From Candidatus Deianiraea vastatrix (GTDB lineage Bacteria; Pseudomonadota; Alphaproteobacteria; Rickettsiales; Deianiraeaceae): DNA of 64,000 nucleotides. The notes beneath the pieces are model-generated. The model did no database searches. It was not told the DNA's origin and was given only the letters and a program-made list of their open reading frames with translations. This document shows positions 54,498 through 63,420 of the stretch, one piece after another. A program made the position numbers and the translations under genes. Each line of letters begins with the position of its first letter. Within the stretch, counting starts at the first letter, position 1. The stretch covers positions 614,744-678,743 of the forward strand of contig NZ_CP029077.1 in NCBI RefSeq assembly GCF_007993655.1, given 5' to 3'.

Positions 54498-55550
54498 TTA
54501 AAACTGCTTAAATAACACGTTAGAGTATAAATTGAAATTGTCAAGTATTTTTCCAAGCCCTTTTGCAACACATAGTAACGGAGTTTGTGCAAGGAAAACC
54601 GGACAATCTATAATATCTGATAAAACCTTGTCAAGATTTCTAATTTGCGATGAGCCACCTGTTAAAATAATACCTCTTTCGTGTATATCAGACGATAATT
54701 CCGGCGGAACTGAGTCAAGAACATCTTTCACAGCACGAACAAGCTCTACAATTAAATCAGATATAGCAATTGTTATATCTTCTTCCCTAATCTCAATTGA
54801 TTTTGGTATTCCAGTTGCTATATCTCTACCAGTAATTGTAATAGATCTCTCAGGTTCATTCTTTGAAACATATGCAGATCCAATTTTCTCTTTTGTCATT
54901 TCGGCAGTTGATAACCCTATAAGTAAATTAAATTTAGTTTTTACATATTTGATTATTGCATCGGTAAATTTATCTCCGGCAATTTTTAATGACTTACCAG
55001 TGACTATTCCACTTAGCGATATTACGGCTATTTCAGATGTTCCACCGCCAATATCAATTACCATCGACCCAGAGTGGTCGCCGATTGGAAGATTTGCACC
55101 AATTGCAGCAACTATAGGCTCAAAAACTAAAAAAACATCCTTTGCTCCAGCCTTTAAAGCAGCCTCCTGCAAGGCAATTCTCTCAGTTATTGTTGAATCA
55201 TACGGCACGCATATTACAAGATTTGGGCGTGTTAATTTCCATCCACCCATCACTTCAGATACAAAGTAGCGAATCATTTCTTCTACAACATAAAAATCTG
55301 CAATTGCGCCATCTTTCATTGGCCTAACTATCTTAATATTTGCAGGAGACCTTCCTATCATTGACTTTGCAACATCGCCAAATAAATAGGGAACGCTGGA
55401 TCCGCCATTATTTAAAAGTGCGACAGTAGATGGCTGATTTAACTTAATTCCCGATCCCTTTTCATATATTACAACATTTGCCGTACCAAGATCTATACCC
55501 AAATCTTTAGCTAAAAAGCCATTAATTTTTGTTAAAACTTTATTAAACAT
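54498..55550 (-). CDS. mreB: Rod-shape-determining protein MreB
   Basis: Bacterial actin that directs lateral wall synthesis. 350 residues with the actin-fold ATP motifs: DLGIDLGTANVVIYEKG (phosphate 1), IDIGGGTSEIAVISLSG (phosphate 2, as VIDIGGGTSEIAV), GIILTGGSSQIRNLD (adenosine loop) and the connecting SPANIKIVRPMKDGAIAD. The start gives an N-terminal amphipathic helix (MFNKVLTKINGFL). mreC/mreD are not adjacent; lpxK lies upstream and an ABC ATPase downstream. Its presence with murC and the M23 peptidase suggests a rod-shaped, walled cell. Confidence 0.96.
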   Translation of the reverse strand: MFNKVLTKINGFLAKDLGIDLGTANVVIYEKGSGIKLNQPSTVALLNNGGSSVPYLFGDVAKSMIGRSPANIKIVRPMKDGAIADFYVVEEMIRYFVSEVMGGWKLTRPNLVICVPYDSTITERIALQEAALKAGAKDVFLVFEPIVAAIGANLPIGDHSGSMVIDIGGGTSEIAVISLSGIVTGKSLKIAGDKFTDAIIKYVKTKFNLLIGLSTAEMTKEKIGSAYVSKNEPERSITITGRDIATGIPKSIEIREEDITIAISDLIVELVRAVKDVLDSVPPELSSDIHERGIILTGGSSQIRNLDKVLSDIIDCPVFLAQTPLLCVAKGLGKILDNFNLYSNVLFKQF

Positions 55551-55583
55551 TTACATTTATCAAACAATCAAACATAAAATATC

Positions 55584-56621
55584 TTATGAAATTATCTTTT
55601 TCACTTCAATATCAAAACTCTCTATAACATGAAAAATTTTAAATTCAACAAAGTATTTACGAAATTTTTCAGAAATTTTTACAAAATCTTTAGAAGTCGT
55701 GATAATTCCTTGACATTTCATGGTTTTTTGAATGTCAATTAATTTCTCAAAATCACTTTCTTTATACGCAAAATGGTCAGCAAAACTTATTTTCTTTACA
55801 ATTTTAATGTTATTTTTCTCAAGATATGAAAAAAATTTTTCGTTAATTCCAAGACCAGAAAAAGCAATGTAATCTCCATTTGCTATTTTATTTTTATGTA
55901 ATATTTTTGAAAAAAATACACTTTTTGGCTGTAATATGCTTTCAATTGAAGCAGATCTTTTGTTATAAAAGGAATTTGTATATATTATATAGTCAATTTT
56001 TTTGCTATATAAAAAATATGGACATCTTTTTGGTCCAGATGGCACAATTTGCCCGTTGCCATCGAGGTATTTCTCGTCAAAAAGAGCTATTGTAATGTCT
56101 TTTTTAAAGCGATTATCATGTAGCCCGTCATCCATTATTATGTAGTCATAATTTTTAGCCTCATTTGATAACAAAAACTCGATTCTATCACGAAAAATAT
56201 ATGTATCAGCAACTTCTGCAAGCAGTATCGGCTCGTCTCCATATTTTTCATAATCATCCGTCAAAAAGCCTTTGGCAATCGATAAATTGTCTATACTCTT
56301 CCTTCCATATCCTTTGGTAAGATAACAAAATTTACATCCTGCATCGTTTAAAATTCTGCCGATTGAAAGGCATATTTCCGTCTTTCCACTGCCACCTAAA
56401 GTCAAATTTCCAACGCATATAATTTTTGCGTTAATATCTAGCGTTTTACTGCAAAAAAAACGCTTATAATAATACAAAATTATATAAATTAGGCTATATA
56501 AAATCGATAGCGGCATTAATGCTATGGAAATTGTGCCAATATTTTTGTAAAAAAACTCAGGTGTTTTCAAGATTTTATAAACTATTTGAGATATTATATA
56601 TAACAAAAAATAAAAATCCAT
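55584..56621 (-). CDS. lpxK: Tetraacyldisaccharide 4'-kinase
   Basis: Membrane-bound P-loop kinase that phosphorylates the lipid A disaccharide at the 4' position. 345 residues: N-terminal membrane helix (about 36-55), the P-loop VGNLTLGGSGKTE near residue 70, YGRKSIDN, GDEPILLAEVA, DYIIMDDGLHDNRFKKDI and FSGLGINEKFF, as in the family. Lipid A synthesis is therefore probably complete. 33 bases before the mreB start, so likely co-transcribed with mreB and the ABC ATPase. Confidence 0.92.
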   Translation of the reverse strand: MDFYFLLYIISQIVYKILKTPEFFYKNIGTISIALMPLSILYSLIYIILYYYKRFFCSKTLDINAKIICVGNLTLGGSGKTEICLSIGRILNDAGCKFCYLTKGYGRKSIDNLSIAKGFLTDDYEKYGDEPILLAEVADTYIFRDRIEFLLSNEAKNYDYIIMDDGLHDNRFKKDITIALFDEKYLDGNGQIVPSGPKRCPYFLYSKKIDYIIYTNSFYNKRSASIESILQPKSVFFSKILHKNKIANGDYIAFSGLGINEKFFSYLEKNNIKIVKKISFADHFAYKESDFEKLIDIQKTMKCQGIITTSKDFVKISEKFRKYFVEFKIFHVIESFDIEVKKIIS

Positions 56622-56628
56622 TTTTTTC

Positions 56629-56656
56629 TTGCTTTTTATTTTCTAATTTTTAAAAT
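56629..56656 (+). promoter_or_regulatory. Predicted promoter of the CsgG-like lipoprotein gene
   Basis: CTTGCTT (TTGCTT 56629-56634), 16-base spacer, TAAAAT (56651-56656), about 22 bases before ATG 56679. Confidence 0.45.
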
Positions 56657-56678
56657 TGGGAGCAATGAGATTATTAAA

Positions 56679-57674
56679 ATGAAAAAATTACTTGTTTTAT
56701 CTATACTTTTTACAGTTTGCGGCTGCACATCTTATAAAATTAAAAATTTCGAGCAATACAAAACAGTTAAAACTTCATCATCTGATGCCTCAAATCCTGT
56801 ATCTAAGAAAAAGTCAATTATAGTAATTCCATTTGATGAATCTGGCGAATATTCATCCAAAAATCAAGTTGGACAAACACTTTCAAATCTCATTGAAAAG
56901 GCTCTTGTGGAAAATAAATATGCCAAAGTTGAAGATAGAAAATTAATAGAAAAATTGAAAGATGAAATTAAATTGCACGAAATGAATAGCTCAACAACAT
57001 CATTTACCGGACCTCAAATTGCAGATTATGCAATTACCGGGAAAATTAATTCTGCAGCTTTTTCTCAATCAACATCAACAAACTGGGCTGGAGTTATGGC
57101 AAGGGTTGCAAATGACGGAAAGGGAAATGACCCACTTTCACTTCCGACAAGCGTTGTGAACGTAGATGCATCAATTAAAATAGTTGAATTACCAAGCTTG
57201 CAACCCGTTAAAGAGCTGTATTGCAACACCAAAGCCGAAAGAAAAGTCCCAAGTGGAACTTATGCCGCTATGACAAACGATGGAATTGCTATGAAAAGAG
57301 CTATTTTGCGCTGCGTTGATAAAGTTTTACCAGATGTTTTAAATACCATAAAAGTCTACGGAGTTGTTCAAGAAAAAAGAGTCATTAATGGCTCAGCAAT
57401 CTTTAAAATAGATGTTGGATATGAAAATGGATTAAAAATGGGGCAAAAAGTTTCCATTGCACGAATTCAAGATGACAACAAAGAAAAATCAATACCAGTA
57501 AATTCCGTTTATGTATCAGATCAAATCGACGATAAATCAGCTTGGCTTGTTGTAAAAAATGAGCAAGACTTCATGAAAATTAAACAAGGCGATATTGCGT
57601 ACATAAACATGAAATACGAAAGTAGAGCGCAAGGCGGCTTCGCTGATGCAATCGGCCTGGATAGCGATAAATAA
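56679..57674 (+). CDS. CsgG/LpoB-like lipoprotein
   Basis: 331 residues. The signal MKKLLVLSILFTVCGC ends in a lipobox (VCGC), so the mature protein is lipid-anchored. Residues 45-215 look like the CsgG-type alpha/beta domain: IIVIPFDESGEYSSKNQVGQ, LSNLIEKALVEN, VEDRKLIEKLKDE and a YAITGKINSAAFSQS strand; the rest forms a beta-rich C-terminal domain with ENGLKMGQKVSI. CsgG-like lipoproteins form export channels or act as wall-synthase activators. No curli genes are nearby, so a role in envelope upkeep is a guess. A GGGAG lies about 18 bases before the ATG. Confidence 0.75.
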   Translation: MKKLLVLSILFTVCGCTSYKIKNFEQYKTVKTSSSDASNPVSKKKSIIVIPFDESGEYSSKNQVGQTLSNLIEKALVENKYAKVEDRKLIEKLKDEIKLHEMNSSTTSFTGPQIADYAITGKINSAAFSQSTSTNWAGVMARVANDGKGNDPLSLPTSVVNVDASIKIVELPSLQPVKELYCNTKAERKVPSGTYAAMTNDGIAMKRAILRCVDKVLPDVLNTIKVYGVVQEKRVINGSAIFKIDVGYENGLKMGQKVSIARIQDDNKEKSIPVNSVYVSDQIDDKSAWLVVKNEQDFMKIKQGDIAYINMKYESRAQGGFADAIGLDSDK

Positions 57675-57747
57675 TTGACTTTGATAAACAAAAGTACAAT
57701 TTTATCTCATTATTAACCATAAATTTGTTGTATTTTGTAGATTATTC

Positions 57748-57775
57748 TTGACATTTGAAAAAGAATTTTTACCCT
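57748..57775 (+). promoter_or_regulatory. Predicted promoter of aspS
   Basis: CTTGACA (TTGACA 57748-57753), 16-base spacer, TACCCT (57770-57775), about 20 bases before ATG 57795. The -10 keeps only the T1, A2 and T6 positions. Confidence 0.4.
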
Positions 57776-57794
57776 TGTAAAAAAGAATATAAAT

Positions 57795-60050
57795 ATGTCC
57801 ACTGATTACTTAAAATCTGTATATAGAAACTATACTTGTGCGTGTTTGCGTGCAAAGAATGACGGTGAAATCGTGAAACTTGCAGGCTGGGTACACAATA
57901 AACGCGATCATGGCGGGGTTTTATTTATAGATTTGCGTGATAATTACGGCATTACTCAGCTTGTTATTGATGAGCAACTTTGTCCACTTAAAGCTGAAGA
58001 TTTTTCAAAAATATCCACCGAATCTGTAATTTCCGTTACTGGAAAGGTTGTAAAGCGCTCGATGGAAGCATTAAATTCCTCGATTCCAACGGGAGAAATT
58101 GAGGTTTTGCTTGAAAGTGTAAATATCGAAAGTCGCGCGGAAGTTTTGCCATTTCAGGTTAATTCCGATGAGAGCGTTGGTGAAGAAAGTCGCTTAAAAT
58201 ATAGGTTTTTAGACCTTCGTCGTCAAAAATTACACGACTCTATATTGTTTCGTGGCAAGGTTATTAAATTTATTCGCGATAAAATGTGGGATATGGGCTT
58301 TCAAGAGTTTCAAACCCCGATACTTACTGCATCTTCGCCTGAAGGGGCAAGAGATTTCCTTGTTCCATCGCGTATTCATCACGGAAAATTTTATGCTCTT
58401 CCGCAAGCCCCTCAGCAATTTAAACAACTATTAATGGTGTCTGGTTTTGACAGATATTTCCAAATTGCGCCGTGTTTTCGCGATGAAGACGCAAGGGCAG
58501 ATCGCGCACCAGGTGAGTTTTATCAACTTGATGTTGAGATGTCTTTTGTCGAGCAAGATGATGTTTTTGCGCCAATTGAAAAACTTATGTACGATGTTTT
58601 CACGACTTTTGGAAAGAAAAAAATCGCTGAGTTCCCATTTCCACGCATAAAATACAAAGATTCCATGCTAAAATATGGCTCTGATAAACCAGATTTACGT
58701 AATCCAATTGAGAATTTTGATGCAAGTGAGATTTTTGCCGGCTCGAAGTTTAAGGTTTTTGCAGATAGCGTTTCAAAAGGCGAAGTAGTTCGCGCAATTC
58801 CTGTGCCAAATCATAAGCAGGCAACTGAGTTTTTTAAGACTGAAATGCAGGAATTTGCAAAGCAAAACGGCGCGCAATTCGGTATTGCATATTTGATTTT
58901 TGACGGTGGCAGCGTTAAACCTTGCCCAATTCGCAATGCCTATAAAATCACGAAAGATGGCGATGAAATCGACGAAACTGGCTTTAAGGAATTGATCGAA
59001 AAAGTTCGCAAAGCCGGTAATTTCAAAGACGGAGACGCGGTTTTCTTTGCCTGTGGAAAAGAGACTTTTGCAAATAAAATTGCAGGGCTAGTTCGCACTA
59101 AGGTTGCAAAAAAGCTAGGATTAATCGATGATAATATCTTTAAATTCGCTTGGATTGTTGACTTCCCATATTTTGAATACAACGAAGATGAAAAGAAAAT
59201 TGACTTTTCGCACAACCCATTTTCAATGCCGAAGTGCAGTCTTGAGGATTTGATTTTGGCTGATAGGGTAAATATTGTCAAGATTAAACCTTATAAAAAT
59301 CAAGGTTTATGCGTTTATATTGATTCCGAAGAGTTACAGAAATTAAACAAAAATAGCCACGATTATAAGAAAATTGTTGAAAATCTTTCAAATTTTCATG
59401 CAAGATATAATCAATTATTTGACGCTCGTGGTAATAAATCAGATTCTGAATTTTGCTCTGAGATCTTTGGCACGAAAATCGAAATTTTGTCGAACGAACC
59501 TATAAACTTTCACAAATCAACAAAAGAATTGGAGCTTGGCTTTCTGGTTGATAAAATGGATGAAAAAAACGCAAAAATCGCTCAAAAAGCATTAATTGAT
59601 ATAATTTTTGACGGCATAAAAGAGCAAGACCTCTGCAAAATCGAAGCCAGCCAATACGACATAGTGTGCAACGGAATTGAGCTTTCAAGCGGCGCGATAA
59701 GAAATCACAAAGCGGAAATTATGTATAAAGCCTTTGAAATCTGCGGATACGACAAGTCTGTTGTGGATGAAAAATTCGGCGGCATGGTAAACGCATTTAA
59801 ATACGGTGTTCCACCTCATGGCGGCATTGCCCCGGGAATTGACCGCATGATTATGCTTCTTACCGACAGCGAAAACATTCGCGAGGTAATAGCATTCCCG
59901 CTTAACGGCTCTGCGGAAGACTTGATGATGCAAGCGCCATCTGTGCCTTTTGCAAAACAACTTCGCGAACTTGGAATTTACACCGAAGGCGAAATACGCG
60001 AAAAGCTATCTAAAGATGAATGCAAAAAACTTGGGATGAGGGATAAGTAG
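57795..60050 (+). CDS. aspS: Aspartyl-tRNA synthetase (non-discriminating type) with a large insertion
   Basis: Class II synthetase. N-terminal anticodon-binding domain with [19 protein letters not shown] (seen in parts), motif 2 around [16 protein letters not shown], the GAD domain, and motif 3 [13 protein letters not shown]. His39-Gly40 in RDHGG matches non-discriminating bacterial enzymes; discriminating ones such as E. coli have Leu. It therefore probably charges both tRNA-Asp and tRNA-Asn, consistent with gatA. At 751 residues it is about 150 longer than usual (about 590). The excess lies between HNPFSMPK (473-480) and [11 protein letters not shown] (617-627), roughly 120 extra residues of unknown fold in the catalytic domain. 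Flanking motifs are intact. Confidence 0.94.
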   Translation: MSTDYLKSVYRNYTCACLRAKNDGEIVKLAGWVHNKRDHGGVLFIDLRDNYGITQLVIDEQLCPLKAEDFSKISTESVISVTGKVVKRSMEALNSSIPTGEIEVLLESVNIESRAEVLPFQVNSDESVGEESRLKYRFLDLRRQKLHDSILFRGKVIKFIRDKMWDMGFQEFQTPILTASSPEGARDFLVPSRIHHGKFYALPQAPQQFKQLLMVSGFDRYFQIAPCFRDEDARADRAPGEFYQLDVEMSFVEQDDVFAPIEKLMYDVFTTFGKKKIAEFPFPRIKYKDSMLKYGSDKPDLRNPIENFDASEIFAGSKFKVFADSVSKGEVVRAIPVPNHKQATEFFKTEMQEFAKQNGAQFGIAYLIFDGGSVKPCPIRNAYKITKDGDEIDETGFKELIEKVRKAGNFKDGDAVFFACGKETFANKIAGLVRTKVAKKLGLIDDNIFKFAWIVDFPYFEYNEDEKKIDFSHNPFSMPKCSLEDLILADRVNIVKIKPYKNQGLCVYIDSEELQKLNKNSHDYKKIVENLSNFHARYNQLFDARGNKSDSEFCSEIFGTKIEILSNEPINFHKSTKELELGFLVDKMDEKNAKIAQKALIDIIFDGIKEQDLCKIEASQYDIVCNGIELSSGAIRNHKAEIMYKAFEICGYDKSVVDEKFGGMVNAFKYGVPPHGGIAPGIDRMIMLLTDSENIREVIAFPLNGSAEDLMMQAPSVPFAKQLRELGIYTEGEIREKLSKDECKKLGMRDK

Positions 60051-60076
60051 TTAAAGCGTCAAATTTGGAGTTTGAT

Positions 60077-60095
60077 TTTGCACGAAGCGTGCAAA
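60077..60095. terminator. Hairpin between converging aspS and the nuclease-fold gene
   Basis: A perfect 8-bp stem, TTTGCACG (60077-60084) with CGTGCAAA (60088-60095), and a 3-base loop. No T tract follows on either strand, but the place between two converging genes and the high stability suggest a terminator. Confidence 0.45.
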
Positions 60096-60114
60096 CTTAT
60101 GGCATAGATTTTGT

Positions 60115-60951
60115 TTAAGAGTTGTAATTTTGCTTGCAAATATCAATGATTTTATTGCAAATATCTATGTTTTCAATATGATTTTTTGTAATACGAATTT
60201 CTTGATAGCCAACTAATTCAACTTTGTTATTTTGAAAAAATTGCTTCATTTCATCTGTAAAAATTTTACAGAATTGTAACTTTACAAAACTCTTTTTCGG
60301 ACGAAAGCAGATAAAATTAAATGGAGTGTTATTTAGTGTAATTCCAATATAATTTTTATTATACTTGAGTGCGATATTTTCAGTAATTTCGCTTTTTAAT
60401 TTTACAAAAATCTCATCCATTAATATTAAATTCTCTTTATTACTTTTTTCCTGCCAAAAATTTCTATCAACAACTATAGCGTCTTTATCATCATTTTCAA
60501 ATTGTGGACCAAAAATTGTATTGAAATTTACACCAATTTGACCACTTATATCAAAAGCATTGATTTCTATAATGCTAATAGGAATTTTATGCTGTCTAAA
60601 AAGGTTAATTACATTAAAATATCTGCCAGTTACTTTTTCTGCTATAATAACTGGAAAATGAATTATTGATGGGAACTTTCTTCGTTGATCTTCCCAGTAT
60701 TCAATCGCTCTAATGATATGTGATGTGTCCATTTCGCCAAGTTGGATTTCTACGATATAGCGAATTTCAATGTCTTCGTCTGTGTTATCTGCTAAAATTA
60801 AATCAATTCTGCCAAAATCTGTAATTCGCTCAAAATCTTTGCTCACTAATTTTCCAAAACCTAGTACCGATGGGTCATTTTTAATTATATCCTGCACATT
60901 TATCTCAGAAATTTTTTTATCTTTTAATGATATTGTATTTAAAATCTGCAT
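60115..60951 (-). CDS. Predicted PD-(D/E)XK nuclease-fold protein
   Basis: 278 residues resembling a widespread family of predicted restriction-endonuclease-like proteins. The telling region is INVQDIIKNDPSVLGFG, FGRIDLIL followed by IRYIVEIQLGEMDTSHIIRAIEYWEDQRRKFP (in parts: D of RIDLIL, then E-x-Q in VEIQLG), and IPISIIEINAF. The D...ExQ arrangement fits a PD-(D/E)XK active site. The last 80 residues form a second domain with LNNTPFNFICFRPKK and LVGYQEIRI. Function is unknown; relatives are seen in defence and mobile contexts. It stands alone between aspS and the metE homologue. Confidence 0.6.
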   Translation of the reverse strand: MQILNTISLKDKKISEINVQDIIKNDPSVLGFGKLVSKDFERITDFGRIDLILADNTDEDIEIRYIVEIQLGEMDTSHIIRAIEYWEDQRRKFPSIIHFPVIIAEKVTGRYFNVINLFRQHKIPISIIEINAFDISGQIGVNFNTIFGPQFENDDKDAIVVDRNFWQEKSNKENLILMDEIFVKLKSEITENIALKYNKNYIGITLNNTPFNFICFRPKKSFVKLQFCKIFTDEMKQFFQNNKVELVGYQEIRITKNHIENIDICNKIIDICKQNYNS

Positions 60952-61036
60952 AAAGAAAATAATATATTAATATAATCTTGTATCATTTTTATTAAAGTCA
61001 ATAAAACCAAAACATTTCCGTCCTTTTGGAAGAAAT

Positions 61037-63277
61037 CTAATTATCAAATTTAGACCTTAAAACAAAAACGGCGTCTTTTATATTGAGCATTGTTTTTACA
61101 AAAGAATCGCTGTTTTTTACAAAATTATCATCATACGTGATCCAGAGTTTTTCTATATCAAATGTTCTAATTGCAGTTTTGAGTGTATTTTGCAAGTCTT
61201 TAAGGCTTGGAGTGTATATTGAATTTGGGTCAAAAAGCCCAATTGCAATATCGCCTTGATATTTATACCCAGATAAATTTTTCACCACATCATGCCCCGA
61301 TTTTGATGACTCAAGCAGCAATACATCTATGTCAAGATTGTCAAGGTCGTCAATATATGTAAATATATTTGAATTTGTTATGTATAAATGAACCTGAATT
61401 TCATCTTTAAATTTTGCATAAATATTTTTTATATACACCCCAAGTCCGCTTAAAAGTGGCGTATATTCGGTTATTCTAGTTGGCATGACCTCAAGTATAT
61501 TATGCTCATCAATTTGGATAACCTTCGCACCATGTGATACCGCTAAATTTGCAATTTCCGATATCGCAACAGAAAGTGTTGCTAAATATTCATTTTTATA
61601 TTCATTTTTACAAAGTATATAAGATCTGTGAAATGCAGTAACTGGGCCTATAACACGATATTTTACCGGCTTTTCTGTATTTTCAACTACACTTGAAAGT
61701 AATGAAAACATTTCTGCATTCTTTTCAAAACTAAAATCACCAAATAAAATTGGCGGCTTCTCATATTTGTTGCAGTAGGTTTTAATGAAGCCATCAGTTG
61801 TATTAATAACCTTTCCATTGAGGAAATTTACAAAATAATCAAAATATTCCGAGTCTCTATCATATTCACCAGTTGTAACTATGTCAAATCCCAAATTGTT
61901 TTGCTTTTTTAGTGCATCATTTGCTAAATTTAAAATATTGTGATCGGCATTTTTCTTTTTTTCAGCAACAAAATTTGGCAACATGGCAAGCGGAATAATT
62001 GGAAAATGCGATAAATTCATCTTATTTTTCTGCAAATCTAATCTTTCTTTTCTATCACCCCTAGCATATTTATCTATTTTTTTATCGGTAAAAGATATCT
62101 CTTCCTTTATTTTAGCTAATAATTTCGACCTAGATTTTGCCTCTTTGATAGCATCATTATCACCATTAAGGCAATCTTTTATTAGCACTAATTCTTTTAA
62201 TTTATCCTTTGCTGATGCAAGATATTTACTATATACCTGATCTTTTTTATCAAGCGCTATATTCAAAGGCGATTCAAAAAGCCCAGATGATGTTGCAATA
62301 TGTATTCCACTGCAATAATCAGATACCGTCTTTGCAATTTCTACTGATTTTTCAATATCATTTATAAAAACATTTGACCCATCAACTAGCCCAAGAGATA
62401 TTTCTTTTTCTGTCTTATTTTTAACTATATAATCAATTTGTGACTCGTAATTTGAAAGATTTAAATGCACACAATCAACCGGAAGCGAAAAAATCATATC
62501 AGCATTACTGCCAATATACCCAAATCCGGTTGTCAAAGTTATCTTTATATCACCAATCATACTCGCAATTTTCTCATATGTTGTTTTGTATAAATCTTGA
62601 TAAACGCTTGGTAAATCTGTAGACAAAAATGGTTCATCAATTTGAATCTCTTTTGTTCCTATTCTTCTTAGATTAACAAATATAGCTTTATAAACTTCTA
62701 TTATCTCCGCTAGTGTTCTTTGCGTGTCAATCTCAGTACAATCTTCATCATCAGCATCATAGACCTTGCTAAGCAATATATAGCTAATTGGACCAAGAAT
62801 AACAGGTCTTGGTATTATATTCATTTCCTTTGCCTCAATAAAATGTTGCATTACCTTGTTATCTGAAATTGCAAAATCCGTTACATCCTGCAACTCAGGA
62901 ACCGTATAAAACAACCTAGTATTAAACCACGATCTGCATTCCATTCCAGGAACTTCAAATTTATCCTTCCTATGTCCAACTATAGGTGCAAAATATATAT
63001 CCGACGGAACTTCACCACCTTCCCAATAATATCTATTTGGAATATTGCCTATCATAACGCTCATATCCCATACATTATCATGCCATGTAAAGTCATTTAC
63101 AGGTATTATGTCAATTCCTATATCTTGTTGTAGCTGTAAATTATCTCTTCTTATTTTTCTTCCAATCTTATATAACTCGGTTTCACTAATTTTGCTACTT
63201 AAAAAGTTATTTATTGCATCTATTAATTCCATATTTTCACCTATACATGGAAAGCCTAAAGTGGCAGTTTTAATCAC
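61037..63277 (-). CDS. metE: MetE homologue lacking most zinc ligands
   Basis: Homologue of cobalamin-independent methionine synthase over its full length (746 aa from GTG 63277, which gives MIKTATLGFPCIGEN). Both barrels are recognisable: N-terminal IPVNDFTWHDNVWDMSVMIG, QIDEPFLSTDL; C-terminal YCNKYEKPPILFGDFS, IGPVTAFHRS, VIQIDEHNILE, LLLESSKS and LWITYDDNF. In E. coli MetE zinc is held by His641, Cys643, Glu665 and Cys726; the aligned residues here are Tyr632, Thr634, Glu656 and Asp717. The TTTIGSFPQT segment and the first Arg of the folate loop (FPRIG becomes FPCIG) are also lost. The frame is intact, so it may be a pseudoenzyme with another role rather than debris. The ATG at 63295 is less likely. 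Confidence 0.85.
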   Translation of the reverse strand: MIKTATLGFPCIGENMELIDAINNFLSSKISETELYKIGRKIRRDNLQLQQDIGIDIIPVNDFTWHDNVWDMSVMIGNIPNRYYWEGGEVPSDIYFAPIVGHRKDKFEVPGMECRSWFNTRLFYTVPELQDVTDFAISDNKVMQHFIEAKEMNIIPRPVILGPISYILLSKVYDADDEDCTEIDTQRTLAEIIEVYKAIFVNLRRIGTKEIQIDEPFLSTDLPSVYQDLYKTTYEKIASMIGDIKITLTTGFGYIGSNADMIFSLPVDCVHLNLSNYESQIDYIVKNKTEKEISLGLVDGSNVFINDIEKSVEIAKTVSDYCSGIHIATSSGLFESPLNIALDKKDQVYSKYLASAKDKLKELVLIKDCLNGDNDAIKEAKSRSKLLAKIKEEISFTDKKIDKYARGDRKERLDLQKNKMNLSHFPIIPLAMLPNFVAEKKKNADHNILNLANDALKKQNNLGFDIVTTGEYDRDSEYFDYFVNFLNGKVINTTDGFIKTYCNKYEKPPILFGDFSFEKNAEMFSLLSSVVENTEKPVKYRVIGPVTAFHRSYILCKNEYKNEYLATLSVAISEIANLAVSHGAKVIQIDEHNILEVMPTRITEYTPLLSGLGVYIKNIYAKFKDEIQVHLYITNSNIFTYIDDLDNLDIDVLLLESSKSGHDVVKNLSGYKYQGDIAIGLFDPNSIYTPSLKDLQNTLKTAIRTFDIEKLWITYDDNFVKNSDSFVKTMLNIKDAVFVLRSKFDN

Positions 63278-63420
63278 AAAAATAAAAAACAGCAAAAATT
63301 TTTACCGTAAAAAAATAATAATCAAGAAAAAAATAAAATAATACATTAAAATTCAATAACCCTTATATCAAACTTTGCAAAAAATTCAACCTCTAAGTTA
63401 AAAGTACGCTTGTAACTACA

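Noticed and set aside
54532-55269. 245-codon open frame antisense to mreB
   Set aside because: It mirrors the mreB codons, has no recognisable domain and no promoter; MreB on the other strand shows all its family motifs.
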